From an uncultured Granulosicoccaceae bacterium (GTDB lineage Bacteria; Pseudomonadota; Gammaproteobacteria; Granulosicoccales; Granulosicoccaceae): a stretch of DNA of 64,000 nucleotides. The notes below the pieces were generated by a model. It ran no database searches and had not been told where the DNA came from. It worked only from the letters and a program-made list of their open reading frames with translations. Where the stretch lies: assembly GCA_937998875.1 (NCBI GenBank), contig CALLBO010000025.1, positions 62,001 through 126,000 on the forward strand, written 5' to 3'. Each line of letters starts with the position of its first letter. Position 1 is the first letter of the stretch. Positions 16,786-27,500 of this stretch are shown here, piece after piece. Both the position numbers and the translations under genes were made by a program.

Positions 16786-17151
16786 ATGGAAATCACCTTA
16801 CTCAATAGATTGCTTGCAGTCGCTACAATATTAATCGGTGTTGTGTTGGTTTGGAATCCAGAGCTTGTTAGTAACAAACCAGTCCCAAGTGATGCGTTTG
16901 AAGCAACAGAAAGAAGAATATGGTGGGGTTTGGTGATCGGCTTTGGCACGCTACTTTTATTTCATCACAAACTACTACCGTGGGTACCCACTGTTGCCGC
17001 TACCTGCTTGTCACTTCTTTTTGGGCTACTAGTCGCGCGATTGATAGGGGTAGCGTTAGATGGGTCTATTGAAAGACAATGGGTATACGTAGGAATTGAG
17101 ATCGTCATTTTAGTACCGTTGCTATGGTGGTACTTGCGTGTCCGTGAGTAG
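16786..17151 (+). CDS. Small integral membrane protein, unknown function
   Basis: This is a 121-residue protein starting MEITLLNRLLAVATILIG; a GTG 18 bases earlier is possible. Four hydrophobic stretches can be read: about 6-24, 49-62, 70-90 and 100-115. A polar loop (VSNKPVPSDAFEATERR) lies between the first two. I do not recognise a named family. It stands alone between the dehalogenase-like gene and a convergent SDR gene. Confidence 0.65.
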   Translation: MEITLLNRLLAVATILIGVVLVWNPELVSNKPVPSDAFEATERRIWWGLVIGFGTLLLFHHKLLPWVPTVAATCLSLLFGLLVARLIGVALDGSIERQWVYVGIEIVILVPLLWWYLRVRE

Positions 17152-17228
17152 AATATATGCGTTAATCGATAACGTAATCGGACCTAAAGCACCGAATTGT
17201 ACACTTGTAAAGACCGGTGATGGTCGTG

Positions 17229-17963
17229 TTACCGACAGATAGCGAATAGATACAACTTAAAAGGCAAGCAATACAGTAAAACCGCGATAAGCCTCCATCT
17301 TTTAGTTATGTATACAACACGCCTCTTCCTTCTGATAGCATCTAAGATCTGCGAGGCGGCCTTCTCCACCGGTGCTGCCCAAAATATTCCATCTCCTTTG
17401 GCCATTGCCATTTGAACAAAACCCGGCCGTACATCTGTAACTACAATATTGTGCTTATTCAAACGTGCCTTACAGCTAAGCCCTTCCAGATAGGAAGACA
17501 CATAGGCTTTTGAAGCATTGTACGATGGATATGGCCCACCCCTAAGCGCCAAAATAGACGATGTACCAACGATATGACCTCCGCCATTGTCAGCAAAATG
17601 GTGAAATGCAACATTTGCTATAGCAGTAAAGCCCGCAACGTTCACCGAGATAGTATCGAGTTCACCAGCAAGCGGAAAATCGGGATCATCACACCCTGTT
17701 CCAGAGTTTATTACCACGATATCAACCACACCCATCTCTAAAAGCAATCTCTTAAATGTGGTGATCGATTCGGGAATATTTGTAAGATCCATTGGTGACG
17801 GGAAGCACCTTCCGTGCAGCTCATTAGCCAACGACTCCAGTAATTCAGTACGGCGGCCAGTGACACCAACTGTATAGCCATCATTTGACATTTCCTTTGC
17901 TAATTCTCGTCCGATGCCGGAGGTTGCGCCGATTATTATTGCTTTCACAAATTCCAATCCCAA
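17229..17963 (-). CDS. Short-chain dehydrogenase/reductase with hydrophobic C-terminus
   Basis: This is a 244-residue classical SDR: cofactor loop GATSGIGRELA, an NSGTG-type structural motif (normally NNAG), catalytic Ser in GTSSILALRGG and YxxxK in PSYNASKAY. The C-terminus (RLIAVLLYCLPFKLYLFAIC) is hydrophobic and could associate with membrane, as in SDRs acting on lipids or long-chain compounds. The ATG used gives MGLEFVKAIIIGATSG, starting directly before the first strand. No neighbour shares its direction closely. Confidence 0.9.
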   Translation of the reverse strand: MGLEFVKAIIIGATSGIGRELAKEMSNDGYTVGVTGRRTELLESLANELHGRCFPSPMDLTNIPESITTFKRLLLEMGVVDIVVINSGTGCDDPDFPLAGELDTISVNVAGFTAIANVAFHHFADNGGGHIVGTSSILALRGGPYPSYNASKAYVSSYLEGLSCKARLNKHNIVVTDVRPGFVQMAMAKGDGIFWAAPVEKAASQILDAIRRKRRVVYITKRWRLIAVLLYCLPFKLYLFAICR

Positions 17964-18186
17964 GTTAATCCCGCTTTACAATTAATGTAATATTTCAACT
18001 CCCTCGAAAAATAATAGACTTATACTTTGATCAGAGCATTTATATAACAGACAGTCCTAATGAAATTTCCTACCTACCGGCAAAAACTACCAAAACAAAG
18101 GTTTGATTGTCAGTTAACCCGCTGCCTATGTCCGAAACTTGGTGAGTGTCGGATTGCTGTCGTTAATTTATTCTATTAATTGCCAC

Positions 18187-19182
18187 TCAATTCGAAAACG
18201 CAGCGGCATTGTAGATCATTTCCGGACGCAATTTTCCATCAAACACATCAAGAATATTCTGCGCTGAGTAAGTTGCCATACGGCTTAATCCTTCGTTCGT
18301 GCTGGCTGCGTTGTGCGGTGAATAGATCGTGTTCGGAAGGTTTAACAGTGGATTGTCTGCCGCGGGTGGCTCGTCTACGAAAACGTCACACCCAAACCCC
18401 GCTATGTCGCCCTTGCCAATGGCAGCTGCTATCGCGGCTTCATCAACAATACCACCTCGTGCGCAGTTAATAACATAGGCATGTGCAGGCAAGGCTTCGA
18501 GCTCTTTCTCACCAATCAGGTTGAAGGTGCTGGTTTCAGCACCGAGGCCGATACTGATGCCATCATGCAGTGGCACATGTACTGTCAGGTAGTCTGAATC
18601 TGCCAGATGCGCTCGGAAATCGGTTACTCCCTGACAACCCAGATCAATAGCCAGACTATCATCAAGAGCGATATCTGCGACAGTCACATTCATGCCGAAC
18701 GCTTTGCATACGGGAGCCAATCGTTTGCCGATACGACCAAAACCCACAATCAGTATTTTCTTATCCAGTAGCTCAGAGGTTGCATGCTGGCAGCGCTGAT
18801 GAAACTGGTTGTTTCGGGTGAGTGCATCATACTGAAAGGCACGTTTGTTAAGCGCCAGCATCATCATTATCACTTGCTCGACCACGGACGTAGTATTTGA
18901 GTCAACGGCAATGGTCATCGGGATCTTGCGTTCCGACAAATGACCTACATCGATATTGTCACAACCTACCCCATGGCGTGAGACAACCTCCAGATGTTTT
19001 GCAGACGCCATCATCTCTGCATCGAGATAGAGAGTACGTATCAACACTGCATGGGCCTGCGGCATGAGTTCCCGCAACCTCGCCTCGTCACCCCGTGCCT
19101 CCAGCACAGTAACATCAGGTCTGGATTTAAGCAGCTTGATGCCATCAGGATGAAGCTCCTCGCTAACAACTATCGTTTTCAC
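18187..19182 (-). CDS. D-2-hydroxyacid dehydrogenase (3-phosphoglycerate-dehydrogenase-like)
   Basis: This is a 331-residue NAD-dependent enzyme. The substrate domain includes VSRHGVGCDNIDV and TIAVDSNTTSVVEQVIMMMLAL. The Rossmann domain carries ILIVGFGRIGKRLAP. The catalytic set is Arg in NCARGGIVDE, Glu in VFVDEPP and His in IYSPHNAAST. It lacks the ACT regulatory domain of serine-pathway SerA, so it could serve hydroxypyruvate, glyoxylate or sugar-acid metabolism. The inactivated RraA-family gene, whose relatives act on oxo-acids, lies about 290 bp upstream on the same strand. Confidence 0.92.
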   Translation of the reverse strand: MKTIVVSEELHPDGIKLLKSRPDVTVLEARGDEARLRELMPQAHAVLIRTLYLDAEMMASAKHLEVVSRHGVGCDNIDVGHLSERKIPMTIAVDSNTTSVVEQVIMMMLALNKRAFQYDALTRNNQFHQRCQHATSELLDKKILIVGFGRIGKRLAPVCKAFGMNVTVADIALDDSLAIDLGCQGVTDFRAHLADSDYLTVHVPLHDGISIGLGAETSTFNLIGEKELEALPAHAYVINCARGGIVDEAAIAAAIGKGDIAGFGCDVFVDEPPAADNPLLNLPNTIYSPHNAASTNEGLSRMATYSAQNILDVFDGKLRPEMIYNAAAFSN

Positions 19183-19476
19183 TGTGCTGGCCCTTCCCGC
19201 TGGAGTTTAAAACTGTTACTAGCCTGCATTATTCATGAGGCGACCAACCAGTTTAAGTAAGAGTCTGTATTTATAGAGATTAGTAGTAATTTAGCCTGTT
19301 ATTAGAAATAACACTCCTGTCTATTCGACACCAGAGATCGCGTGGTTAATGGGAGCAAGGCGCGTCACATCTCACCGGATCCCATTCGGCACATGGCAAC
19401 CCACGTTTCTCAGGCGATCGAGTGACCTGTTTAGCCTATAGACTCCTAGCGTACAACGAAACTACGCAGCCACACG

Positions 19477-20197
19477 CTAGTGGATATCTCCGTCACCGGT
19501 GATTACCGCTTTAAGTTTTTCAATTGAAAAGTCTGCAGACCTTGCTGCCGCCAGTATGCCTGCCTCTCGACGACCCATCTCAGCTACGGCTTCGGGAATA
19601 TCCTTAATAACATCAGCTGGAATGACAACAGCACCATGGACGTCCGCGTGTATAACATCATTGTGTTTGACCACCATGCCATGCACAGTTACCGATCCAC
19701 CAAAGTCGACCGGATGCACGAAAGCATGGCTGGGGCCTAACTGCCCGCCCAGTACCTGGAAACCCGACGCCACTATCCGCCACATCTCGATAAGACCCGT
19801 TTGTCACTACACCAAGTGCACCCAGACCTTTGTGCACTGCTGTATGCACTTCACCCCAGAACGCACCAACGGCCGGATGAGCATCAAGATCCTCGATGAC
19901 GATGATGGTCGGCCCGGTACCTGCTGCAACATACTCATAATACGGAATTCGGTCAGCCATACCATTGCCTCCGGAAAGGTCCGGCGCACTGGCTCTGATT
20001 GTCGCCGTTCGGGCATAACCGACAATAGGTTTTGCGCCGGGGTCAATACATGAAAATGCCTTAACGGTATAACCGTACCCTCGCCGGTGCGGAGCTACCA
20101 ATTCAAGCGCGTTACAAATTGTCGGGGTGTCCCACCGGGAAAGAATTTCAAGGTCAGCATCGGTTAATTTCAAGTCAATCTCCTTTTTAACAATCAT
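19477..20197 (-). pseudogene. RraA / HMG-aldolase-like protein, frameshifted
   Basis: The N-terminal part (IDLKLTDADLEILSRWDTP, then GYARTATIRA and ALGVVTNGSYRDV) is in one frame. The C-terminal part (RIVASGFQVLGGQLGPSHAF, VDFGGSVTVHGMVVKHNDVIHADVHGAVVIP) is in another. The switch falls near 19775-19800, where the first frame runs on into unrelated residues. Together they make a normal family length of about 235 residues. Intact relatives are 4-hydroxy-4-methyl-2-oxoglutarate/oxaloacetate-type aldolases or RNase E inhibitors. The start is unclear: ATG 20197, or TTG 20173, which has AAGGAG six bases before it. A sequencing error is possible. Confidence 0.85.
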
Positions 20198-20585
20198 TGC
20201 AATTACCGGCTCGTTTGGCAAACTAATAATGATCAGAAGTTTCGCTATATTTATAGCACCGAGGCAACTGAATCACTACAGTGAAATAGTTATGCTGATT
20301 GATCTTTTATTGCTGCAACCGGACCACTACAGGCTTCAAACCACCACGAGTCTGCATTCTCACCAGTGCGATCTGAGATTTTAGCGATGTAACCACTATG
20401 CAACGTACAACGATAATTCGCTGTATACAGGAGAAATAGCACTGTTTTGTAGATACCAGAACCCAATTTGGCGTCTATTGATTAACACTTCACGCAATTT
20501 GGCCGATAGACATAGCCTGGAAAAGTCCTATTGCTGAAAATGTTGCCGGCGAAAATAGGAAGTAACAGGTAAGAAGGAAGCTCAG
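20198..20585. other. Intergenic stretch, nothing recognised
   Basis: These 388 bases separate the divergent RraA-like pseudogene and the zinc-ribbon membrane protein gene. A ribosome binding site (GGAAG) precedes the latter. Short frames are present but unconvincing. I saw no repeat, RNA gene or strong hairpin. Confidence 0.4.
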
Positions 20586-21467
20586 ATGGCGTACGAAACT
20601 TCGGCATTGTGCAATTTATGTGACGGCTATACCTACGACGATGACGGTACATGCCTTGGATGCGGTGCAGCACCTCAGAGCAGAAGTATCTATGCAGCAA
20701 TTGAAAGACTCAAAGCGTCGAAAGGGTTACTAACCGTCTTATTCCTGCTAATCTGGTTTTCCACGCGTATCGAGTTTGGAGGGCAGGAAAAAGCACCAGG
20801 CAATATAACTTCAGATAAAACTCAACCCCAACGTGCTGTCCAGCCTCGTGATGCAACCGCCGCGAGGCGCATTACTCCCAGCCAACTCAATCCTCCACAA
20901 CCGATTCAGATATCAGACGACCAACCAGCTCCCTTCTCGCTGACAAAAACTACATGGGGTGCGCATTTCAATCCCGATAGTACGGTGCCAGCTGACGGGT
21001 TCTACGCGTATTACTTTGACAGTTCCAGCATGCCTGCACCAGTGCAACCAGAAAAGGTGCAGAACATCAGTATTGAAGTTGAAAAGCAATTCCGTGGCAT
21101 TAGTCCTGGTAATTTCGCCGCCTATTTTATTGGTGTGATCAACACACCCGAAAAAGTAGACATTGAAATTATGACTAACAAGGGCTGGAATGAATTTAGA
21201 GTGATTGTAGATGGCTCAGTTGTTCAAGACTACTCGCGTTCCGGAGCGTTGTCTCTTGTAAAGACACCCCAAAAGAAGCAAATGAGAGACAAAAATTCCC
21301 CTCGTGAGAAGGTGGCTCTACAACAACACAGTGCCACACAAATTCCAAAAAGCCCAAAAGGTAATGCTGTGGTAAGCCTTTTGCCGGGGGATCATTTGAT
21401 CGAAGTTGAATTTCTTAACCATTGGCACACTACAGACTTCAGTGTAGATTTTCGAACGATACAATAA
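20586..21467 (+). CDS. Unrecognised protein: N-terminal zinc ribbon, one membrane segment, extracytoplasmic domain
   Basis: This is a 293-residue protein. Cys9-x2-Cys12 and Cys23-x2-Cys26 (CNLC...CLGC) form a likely zinc ribbon. Residues about 44-59 (KGLLTVLFLLIWFSTR) are a single transmembrane helix. A Pro/Gln/Thr-rich linker then leads to a beta-rich domain (about 115-293) with WGAHFNPDSTVPADGFYAYYF, EKQFRGISPGNFAAYFIG and LLPGDHLIEVEFLNHWH. The pattern suggests a bitopic protein with cytosolic metal site and outside beta-sandwich. I cannot name the family. An AAGGAAG ribosome binding site supports the start. Confidence 0.75.
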   Translation: MAYETSALCNLCDGYTYDDDGTCLGCGAAPQSRSIYAAIERLKASKGLLTVLFLLIWFSTRIEFGGQEKAPGNITSDKTQPQRAVQPRDATAARRITPSQLNPPQPIQISDDQPAPFSLTKTTWGAHFNPDSTVPADGFYAYYFDSSSMPAPVQPEKVQNISIEVEKQFRGISPGNFAAYFIGVINTPEKVDIEIMTNKGWNEFRVIVDGSVVQDYSRSGALSLVKTPQKKQMRDKNSPREKVALQQHSATQIPKSPKGNAVVSLLPGDHLIEVEFLNHWHTTDFSVDFRTIQ

Positions 21468-21607
21468 GTCGACCGATTAGTTTGGTCTCACTATCGTTTG
21501 ATTTTCCAAATCGTACGGGTAATTTCCCGGTAAATAGAGAAGCCACTCAGAGTTGATTCCAGGCGTATTGAGTGTTTTCATACACCGCATCTGAACACCG
21601 CATTTAA

Positions 21608-23281
<1,674 letters not shown>

Positions 23282-23401
23282 GGGCTTGCTTCTTGCCCCG
23301 GATACCTATTGACGCTGTAATCCCGTCTTAACAGCCACGGCCCAAATACTTCTGTCGCGAGATCTGTCGCACAACACAGTTGACCGGTTAGTATTGAAAC
23401 G

Positions 23402-24676
23402 ATGAATGACAAAGCATCACAGGTATCCAGAGCGCGTGCGTTGGCAGCTTTTCTGGTTGGTTGCACTTTTTTCGTTTACGCCTTTGTGCATCGAGTTGCG
23501 CCCAGTGTAATGACAGAAGACCTGATGCGGGATTTCGCAGTAGGCGGATCAGCACTGGGGGTGCTATCTGCTATGTACTTTTACGCCTACGTCGCGTTGC
23601 AAATACCGGTAGGTATGTTAATAGATCGCTTTGGTCCTCGTCGCCTGATGAGTGGTGCACTACTGGTGTGCGCCTGTGCATCATTTGGTATGGCCACTAG
23701 TGAAACACTGTTGGCGGCCTCCATTAGCCGTTTTCTTATTGGTGGATCAGTCGCTTTTGCGTTCGTCGGTACTTTAACGCTGCTGACCTTCTGGTTTGAC
23801 TCACATCGCTTTGCGACGTACGCCGGAATATTGCAATCAGCTGGAATGTTGGGCGCCATGCTGGGTCAGGCACCGTTACGTATCGCCGTGGAAGCGTTGT
23901 CCTGGCGTGGTGCAACAATCATGTTAGCCGTTGTTGGATTAACCTTAGCCGCACTCGCCTATACACTCATACCACGTCGACCAGTAAAAGAACGCAGTAC
24001 AGCCGCCAATGAAACGGAAAATGCGGGGGTAGGCAGCATTCTAAAACAGCGGCGAAACTGGTTATGTGCGTTGGTCGGATTCGGTATGGCAGCCCCAATG
24101 CTCGGCTTTGCCGCCTTATGGGCTGTACCGTGGCTTAGTACCGTGCACGGATTAGATCAAACGCAAAGTGCGGGCATTGCATCAACGGTGTTTTTGGGGT
24201 GGTTGGCGGGAGCACCGGTTTGCGGTTGGCTATCAGAAATAATAGGCAGACGAATACCGGTTCTGCTTGCGGGCTCACTGTTAAGCCTCACCACATTCGT
24301 GGCTATCCTACTGGTTGACAACGCCTATACAAACACCAATGCCACAATACTCACTATATTATTCTTTCTAAATGGTTTGGGTGGCTGCACCATGGTGATC
24401 TGTTTCAGTGTAATGCGTGAGTACAATGCATCCAATAATACTGCGGCATCCCTGGGTATGGTGAACACACTGGTCGTAGGGTCAGGTGCAGTGATGCAAC
24501 CGTTAATAGGCTGGTTGCTCGATCTTCGTTGGGGTGAAACACTGATAGATGGTGTACGCATCTACACAGCGGAAAATTATCAGGCCGCATTTCAGGTGCT
24601 CATACTCGCGAACGTAATGGCTATCGTCTGTAGCATGTTGTTGAAGGAAACCTATTGTCAGGCTATTGATGATTAA
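23402..24676 (+). CDS. Major facilitator superfamily transporter
   Basis: This is a 424-residue protein with about 12 hydrophobic segments and a central hydrophilic loop (RRPVKERSTAANETENAGV). The MFS motif A region reads GMLIDRFGPRRLMSG after TM2, with a second copy GWLSEIIGRRIPVL in the C-terminal half. FVYAFVHRVAPSVM in TM1 is typical of a proteobacterial MFS group without a firmly known substrate. It follows the monooxygenase gene in the same direction by 120 bp and may move the same compound. Confidence 0.92.
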   Translation: MNDKASQVSRARALAAFLVGCTFFVYAFVHRVAPSVMTEDLMRDFAVGGSALGVLSAMYFYAYVALQIPVGMLIDRFGPRRLMSGALLVCACASFGMATSETLLAASISRFLIGGSVAFAFVGTLTLLTFWFDSHRFATYAGILQSAGMLGAMLGQAPLRIAVEALSWRGATIMLAVVGLTLAALAYTLIPRRPVKERSTAANETENAGVGSILKQRRNWLCALVGFGMAAPMLGFAALWAVPWLSTVHGLDQTQSAGIASTVFLGWLAGAPVCGWLSEIIGRRIPVLLAGSLLSLTTFVAILLVDNAYTNTNATILTILFFLNGLGGCTMVICFSVMREYNASNNTAASLGMVNTLVVGSGAVMQPLIGWLLDLRWGETLIDGVRIYTAENYQAAFQVLILANVMAIVCSMLLKETYCQAIDD

Positions 24677-24757
24677 CGGTCACTTTCGTTGCGGGCAATA
24701 TTTCCGCTGTTCTTCATCCAGCTAAAAGTCGGTGTTGAGCCTGGAAAATGGCTTTTA

Positions 24758-25171
24758 TCACCGGCATTGCGATTTTCGTATTGGATCATACGGGGTTGTA
24801 AAAGGCTTTACTCTAAACTGATCAATGTCCATGATCTCTGCACACTTGCCCTGCTCTATAGCATTTGGCTTGCTTTCGGTATTACATTCCTTAGCGTTAG
24901 TTCTTTTCAAGAGCGTTAGACGGTCAGGCTCCTCTTTTTGTACATCAGCACCGGTGTGAAACATACCAATATCCTTAAGCAGGTGATCGGACAACTCCAA
25001 CAACGGCTTGCGTAACAGACGTTCGCGACGGGATTTTCTGATATGTGTGTATCTATCCGCAACCCACCGAATAACCGCTCTCCAGCGAGAGTAGAACGCG
25101 AAAGCGCGGCTTTCGTTTTCTTTTGCCAAGGTCTCTGAATTAGTGTAAATCCAAAGCCAACCAATACCCAT
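24758..25171 (-). CDS. DUF1127-containing small protein with long acidic tail
   Basis: This is a 137-residue protein. Residues about 47-70 (SRRERLLRKPLLELSDHLLKDIGM) match the DUF1127 (YjiS-like) motif, a short basic helix known in some bacteria to bind RNA or affect phosphate and stress physiology. Most DUF1127 proteins are 45-70 residues. Here about 45 residues precede the motif, starting MGIGWLWIYTN, and about 65 follow. A good ribosome binding site (TAGGAG) precedes the ATG. It is divergent from the LysR gene. Confidence 0.8.
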   Translation of the reverse strand: MGIGWLWIYTNSETLAKENESRAFAFYSRWRAVIRWVADRYTHIRKSRRERLLRKPLLELSDHLLKDIGMFHTGADVQKEEPDRLTLLKRTNAKECNTESKPNAIEQGKCAEIMDIDQFRVKPFTTPYDPIRKSQCR

Positions 25172-25331
25172 GATATGCTCCTAATCACGAACTTTCAGTG
25201 ATTGCAGTTGAAATTGTCTCCGTGCTTTAATGCAACGAAGTATTGAGGTATTACTCTGGCGTCTAACACGAGACTCTACAAATGATGATTTCAGCTGTGA
25301 TAAACAAGAAAAACTTGTTCATCAAATTTTA

Positions 25332-26258
25332 ATGAGCAATCGGTTGCCCGCGCTCAATGGCTTGCGTGCCTTCGAGGTGTCTGCCAGGTATCTAAGCTTT
25401 AGTAAGGCCGCGGAAGAATTGCATGTCACCCCGGCCGCGATCAGCCAGCAGGTGCGCTCGCTTGAGCAGCAGCTTGGTGTTGCGTTATTTCATCGACGTG
25501 TGCGAGCGCTGGAGCTCACAGAAGCGGGAAAGGCGGCATTGCCGCACCTCTCAGACGGATTTGCACGATTGCAGTCTGGTGTTGATGCAATGCAACTGAC
25601 CCGGGAAGTCGACTATCTGACCGTTAGCGTAGCGCCCTCTATGGGTGCTCGATGGCTCGTGCCAAGGCTGGATCGATTGCACAAAGCTCATCCTGAAATT
25701 GAGATTCGAATTGATGCAAAAGATGACCTGGCTAACTTCACCAATGATGGTGTTGATGTGGGCATTCGCTATGGCCTTGGCAACTACCACCCGCACATAG
25801 CCGAGCGCATGTTGGCCGCTAACGCATTTCCGGTGTCTAGCCCCGCATTGCTAAAAGACGGGGCTCTGAACTGCCCGAATGATCTGGCGAATGTCACGTT
25901 GTTGCATTCTACCTGGGATGATAAATCCGAGTCTGTACCCGGCTGGCGTATGTGGCTTAAAGCTGCCGGTGCCATCGCAGTAGATCCCGAGCCCGGCCCC
26001 CGATTGGGCAGCGACAATATGCTGGTTGAGGCGGCATTAGCCGGGCAAGGAGTTGCACTGATCAGTGATGCAATGATCTCGCGTGAACTGGAAAACGGTG
26101 ACCTTGTGCGTCTATTCCCACCTGCAGAGTTTGAAGAGACAGACTTTTGCTATTTTCTGGTGTATCCGGAGCGGCATCGGTCAACACCTAAAGTAATGGC
26201 TTTTCGTAACTGGATTTTTAAAGAGATCGCTAACGATGAGAGTTCACCAACAACTTGA
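25332..26258 (+). CDS. LysR-family regulator, GcvA-like subgroup
   Basis: This is a 308-residue protein starting MSNRLPALNGLRAFEVSARYLSFSKAAEELHVTP, the classic GcvA/AmpR-subgroup N-terminus. An upstream in-frame extension of 34 codons is not family-like. The helix-turn-helix spans about 10-65. The effector domain shows LTVSVAPSMGARWLVPRL and a C-terminal FCYFLVYPERHRSTPKV. GcvA-like proteins control amino-acid and other catabolic genes. The target is unknown; the divergent DUF1127 gene is the only close neighbour. Confidence 0.93.
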   Translation: MSNRLPALNGLRAFEVSARYLSFSKAAEELHVTPAAISQQVRSLEQQLGVALFHRRVRALELTEAGKAALPHLSDGFARLQSGVDAMQLTREVDYLTVSVAPSMGARWLVPRLDRLHKAHPEIEIRIDAKDDLANFTNDGVDVGIRYGLGNYHPHIAERMLAANAFPVSSPALLKDGALNCPNDLANVTLLHSTWDDKSESVPGWRMWLKAAGAIAVDPEPGPRLGSDNMLVEAALAGQGVALISDAMISRELENGDLVRLFPPAEFEETDFCYFLVYPERHRSTPKVMAFRNWIFKEIANDESSPTT

Positions 26259-26314
26259 AAGCTCTCGTAAGTCTTCAGGTAGCAAGACTACTCATCGTTT
26301 ATTTTCATCGATGC

Positions 26315-27121
26315 TTATTCTGATAGATTCTTTAAAATCACTTTCTCGAGATAGTCTGCAACCCCATCCTCTCCATTACTAAGCGTACAACGATTTGCCA
26401 TCGCTTTTACTTCCGGAATCGCGTTACCCATCGCCACCGATACACCTGCCCAGCGCAACATAGAAGTGTCATTAAGGTTATCCCCGAATGCCATCGTATG
26501 GTCTGATGTAAAGCCAAGCTCAGTCGCAACTTTGGCCAAAGCGCTACCTTTGTTAACGCCAGCCGCTGTAATTTCTGCAAACGGTGCACCTGATGAAGAT
26601 ACTTCAACCTCACCATCAAGTATCTTGTGCAGCGTGGCAGCCAACTCACCACCTTTTTGTTCCGGCGTTCTTACGTACACTTTCAACAGGTCACATTGAC
26701 CTAATGTGTCTTTGTGTCCTCCCTGCTCTAGAGTGTGGGCACCACCAGCCTCGGTGATGAACTTCGGCTCGTAACACAGTCCTTCCGCTGACTCCCAGCC
26801 AAAGCTGGCAGTTTTGAGTTCTTTGAGAATTAGTTGCCGGATCTTGCTCGACAACGAGCTCGGTAAATAATGCGCCCGGACAATCGACCGACAGGTTCGG
26901 TCATATTCATAAGCTCCGTTGGAGCATATCACTCGAATGCCGTCAGGAATTGATTGTAACCTCGGGATAGCAGTGTGTGAACTCCTGCCAGTAACAACCA
27001 CCATGCTGTGGCCAAGTTCTACAACTGAATGCATGGTTTTTAATGTTCGCGATGATACCTGATGATCAGTTTGAAATAGAGTGCCGTCTAAATCGACGGC
27101 TATAAGCCATTTGTTCGGCAC
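26315..27121 (-). CDS. HAD-superfamily Cof-type sugar phosphatase
   Basis: This is a 268-residue HAD hydrolase. Motif I is AVDLDGTLF near the N-terminus, motif II VVVTGR, motif III the Lys in AAGVNKGSALAKV and motif IV FGDNLNDTSML. A C2B-type cap lies between motifs II and III. Cof/YidA relatives dephosphorylate sugar phosphates and similar small phosphorylated metabolites in the cytoplasm. It ends convergent with the LysR gene. Confidence 0.93.
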   Translation of the reverse strand: MPNKWLIAVDLDGTLFQTDHQVSSRTLKTMHSVVELGHSMVVVTGRSSHTAIPRLQSIPDGIRVICSNGAYEYDRTCRSIVRAHYLPSSLSSKIRQLILKELKTASFGWESAEGLCYEPKFITEAGGAHTLEQGGHKDTLGQCDLLKVYVRTPEQKGGELAATLHKILDGEVEVSSSGAPFAEITAAGVNKGSALAKVATELGFTSDHTMAFGDNLNDTSMLRWAGVSVAMGNAIPEVKAMANRCTLSNGEDGVADYLEKVILKNLSE

Positions 27122-27381
27122 GCGCGATACTCACTCGGTTTGGATTTTTCTATCTTAAAGCATCTGGCTTATGGCTGCTGGCTGATCGTACAGTGCATGA
27201 TCGTCACTGGTACCCTTAGCCGGTCAATTGCGAAACTAATTAAGTAGTTTCAGGAAATTCCACTACTACTCACTCACTTACCTGCACTGAGTGAAGCGCA
27301 ACGAATATCCACGCTAACCATTGATCAATTGCATATCCGGACTGAGGTCGAGGTCGTAAACAGGTCACCATGAAAAAACAG

Positions 27382-27416
27382 TTGAGATCTGATGTATTGC
27401 CTGTCTTAGATCTCAA
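27382..27416. promoter_or_regulatory. Perfect 9-bp inverted repeat upstream of the Rieske oxygenase
   Basis: TTGAGATCT and AGATCTCAA are separated by 17 bases. It is too widely spaced for a typical terminator and not followed by T residues. It may be a regulator site or a mere inverted repeat. Confidence 0.35.
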
Positions 27417-27447
27417 TGCCGGTTGAATGTACAGCTTAGGTGCGATT

Positions 27448-27462
27448 CTGTATCGCATACAG
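27448..27462. promoter_or_regulatory. 15-bp palindrome CTGTAT-N3-ATACAG, candidate operator
   Basis: CTGTATCGCATACAG has perfect 6-bp arms with a 3-base centre and lies 38 bp before the Rieske oxygenase start codon. Its size and TGTAT/ATACA form resemble sites bound by GntR-family repressors of aromatic catabolism, but no GntR gene is in the window. Confidence 0.45.
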
Positions 27463-27500
27463 TAAGATTAACGCAGAAATACGAGATTACAGGGTTCACA

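Larger units (their letters stand above)
27122..27500. other. Upstream region of the Rieske oxygenase gene, with two inverted repeats
   Basis: These 379 bases hold no convincing gene. Two inverted repeats stand out, at 27382-27416 and 27448-27462, both upstream of the Rieske oxygenase start and listed separately. The rest shows nothing I can interpret. Confidence 0.5.
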
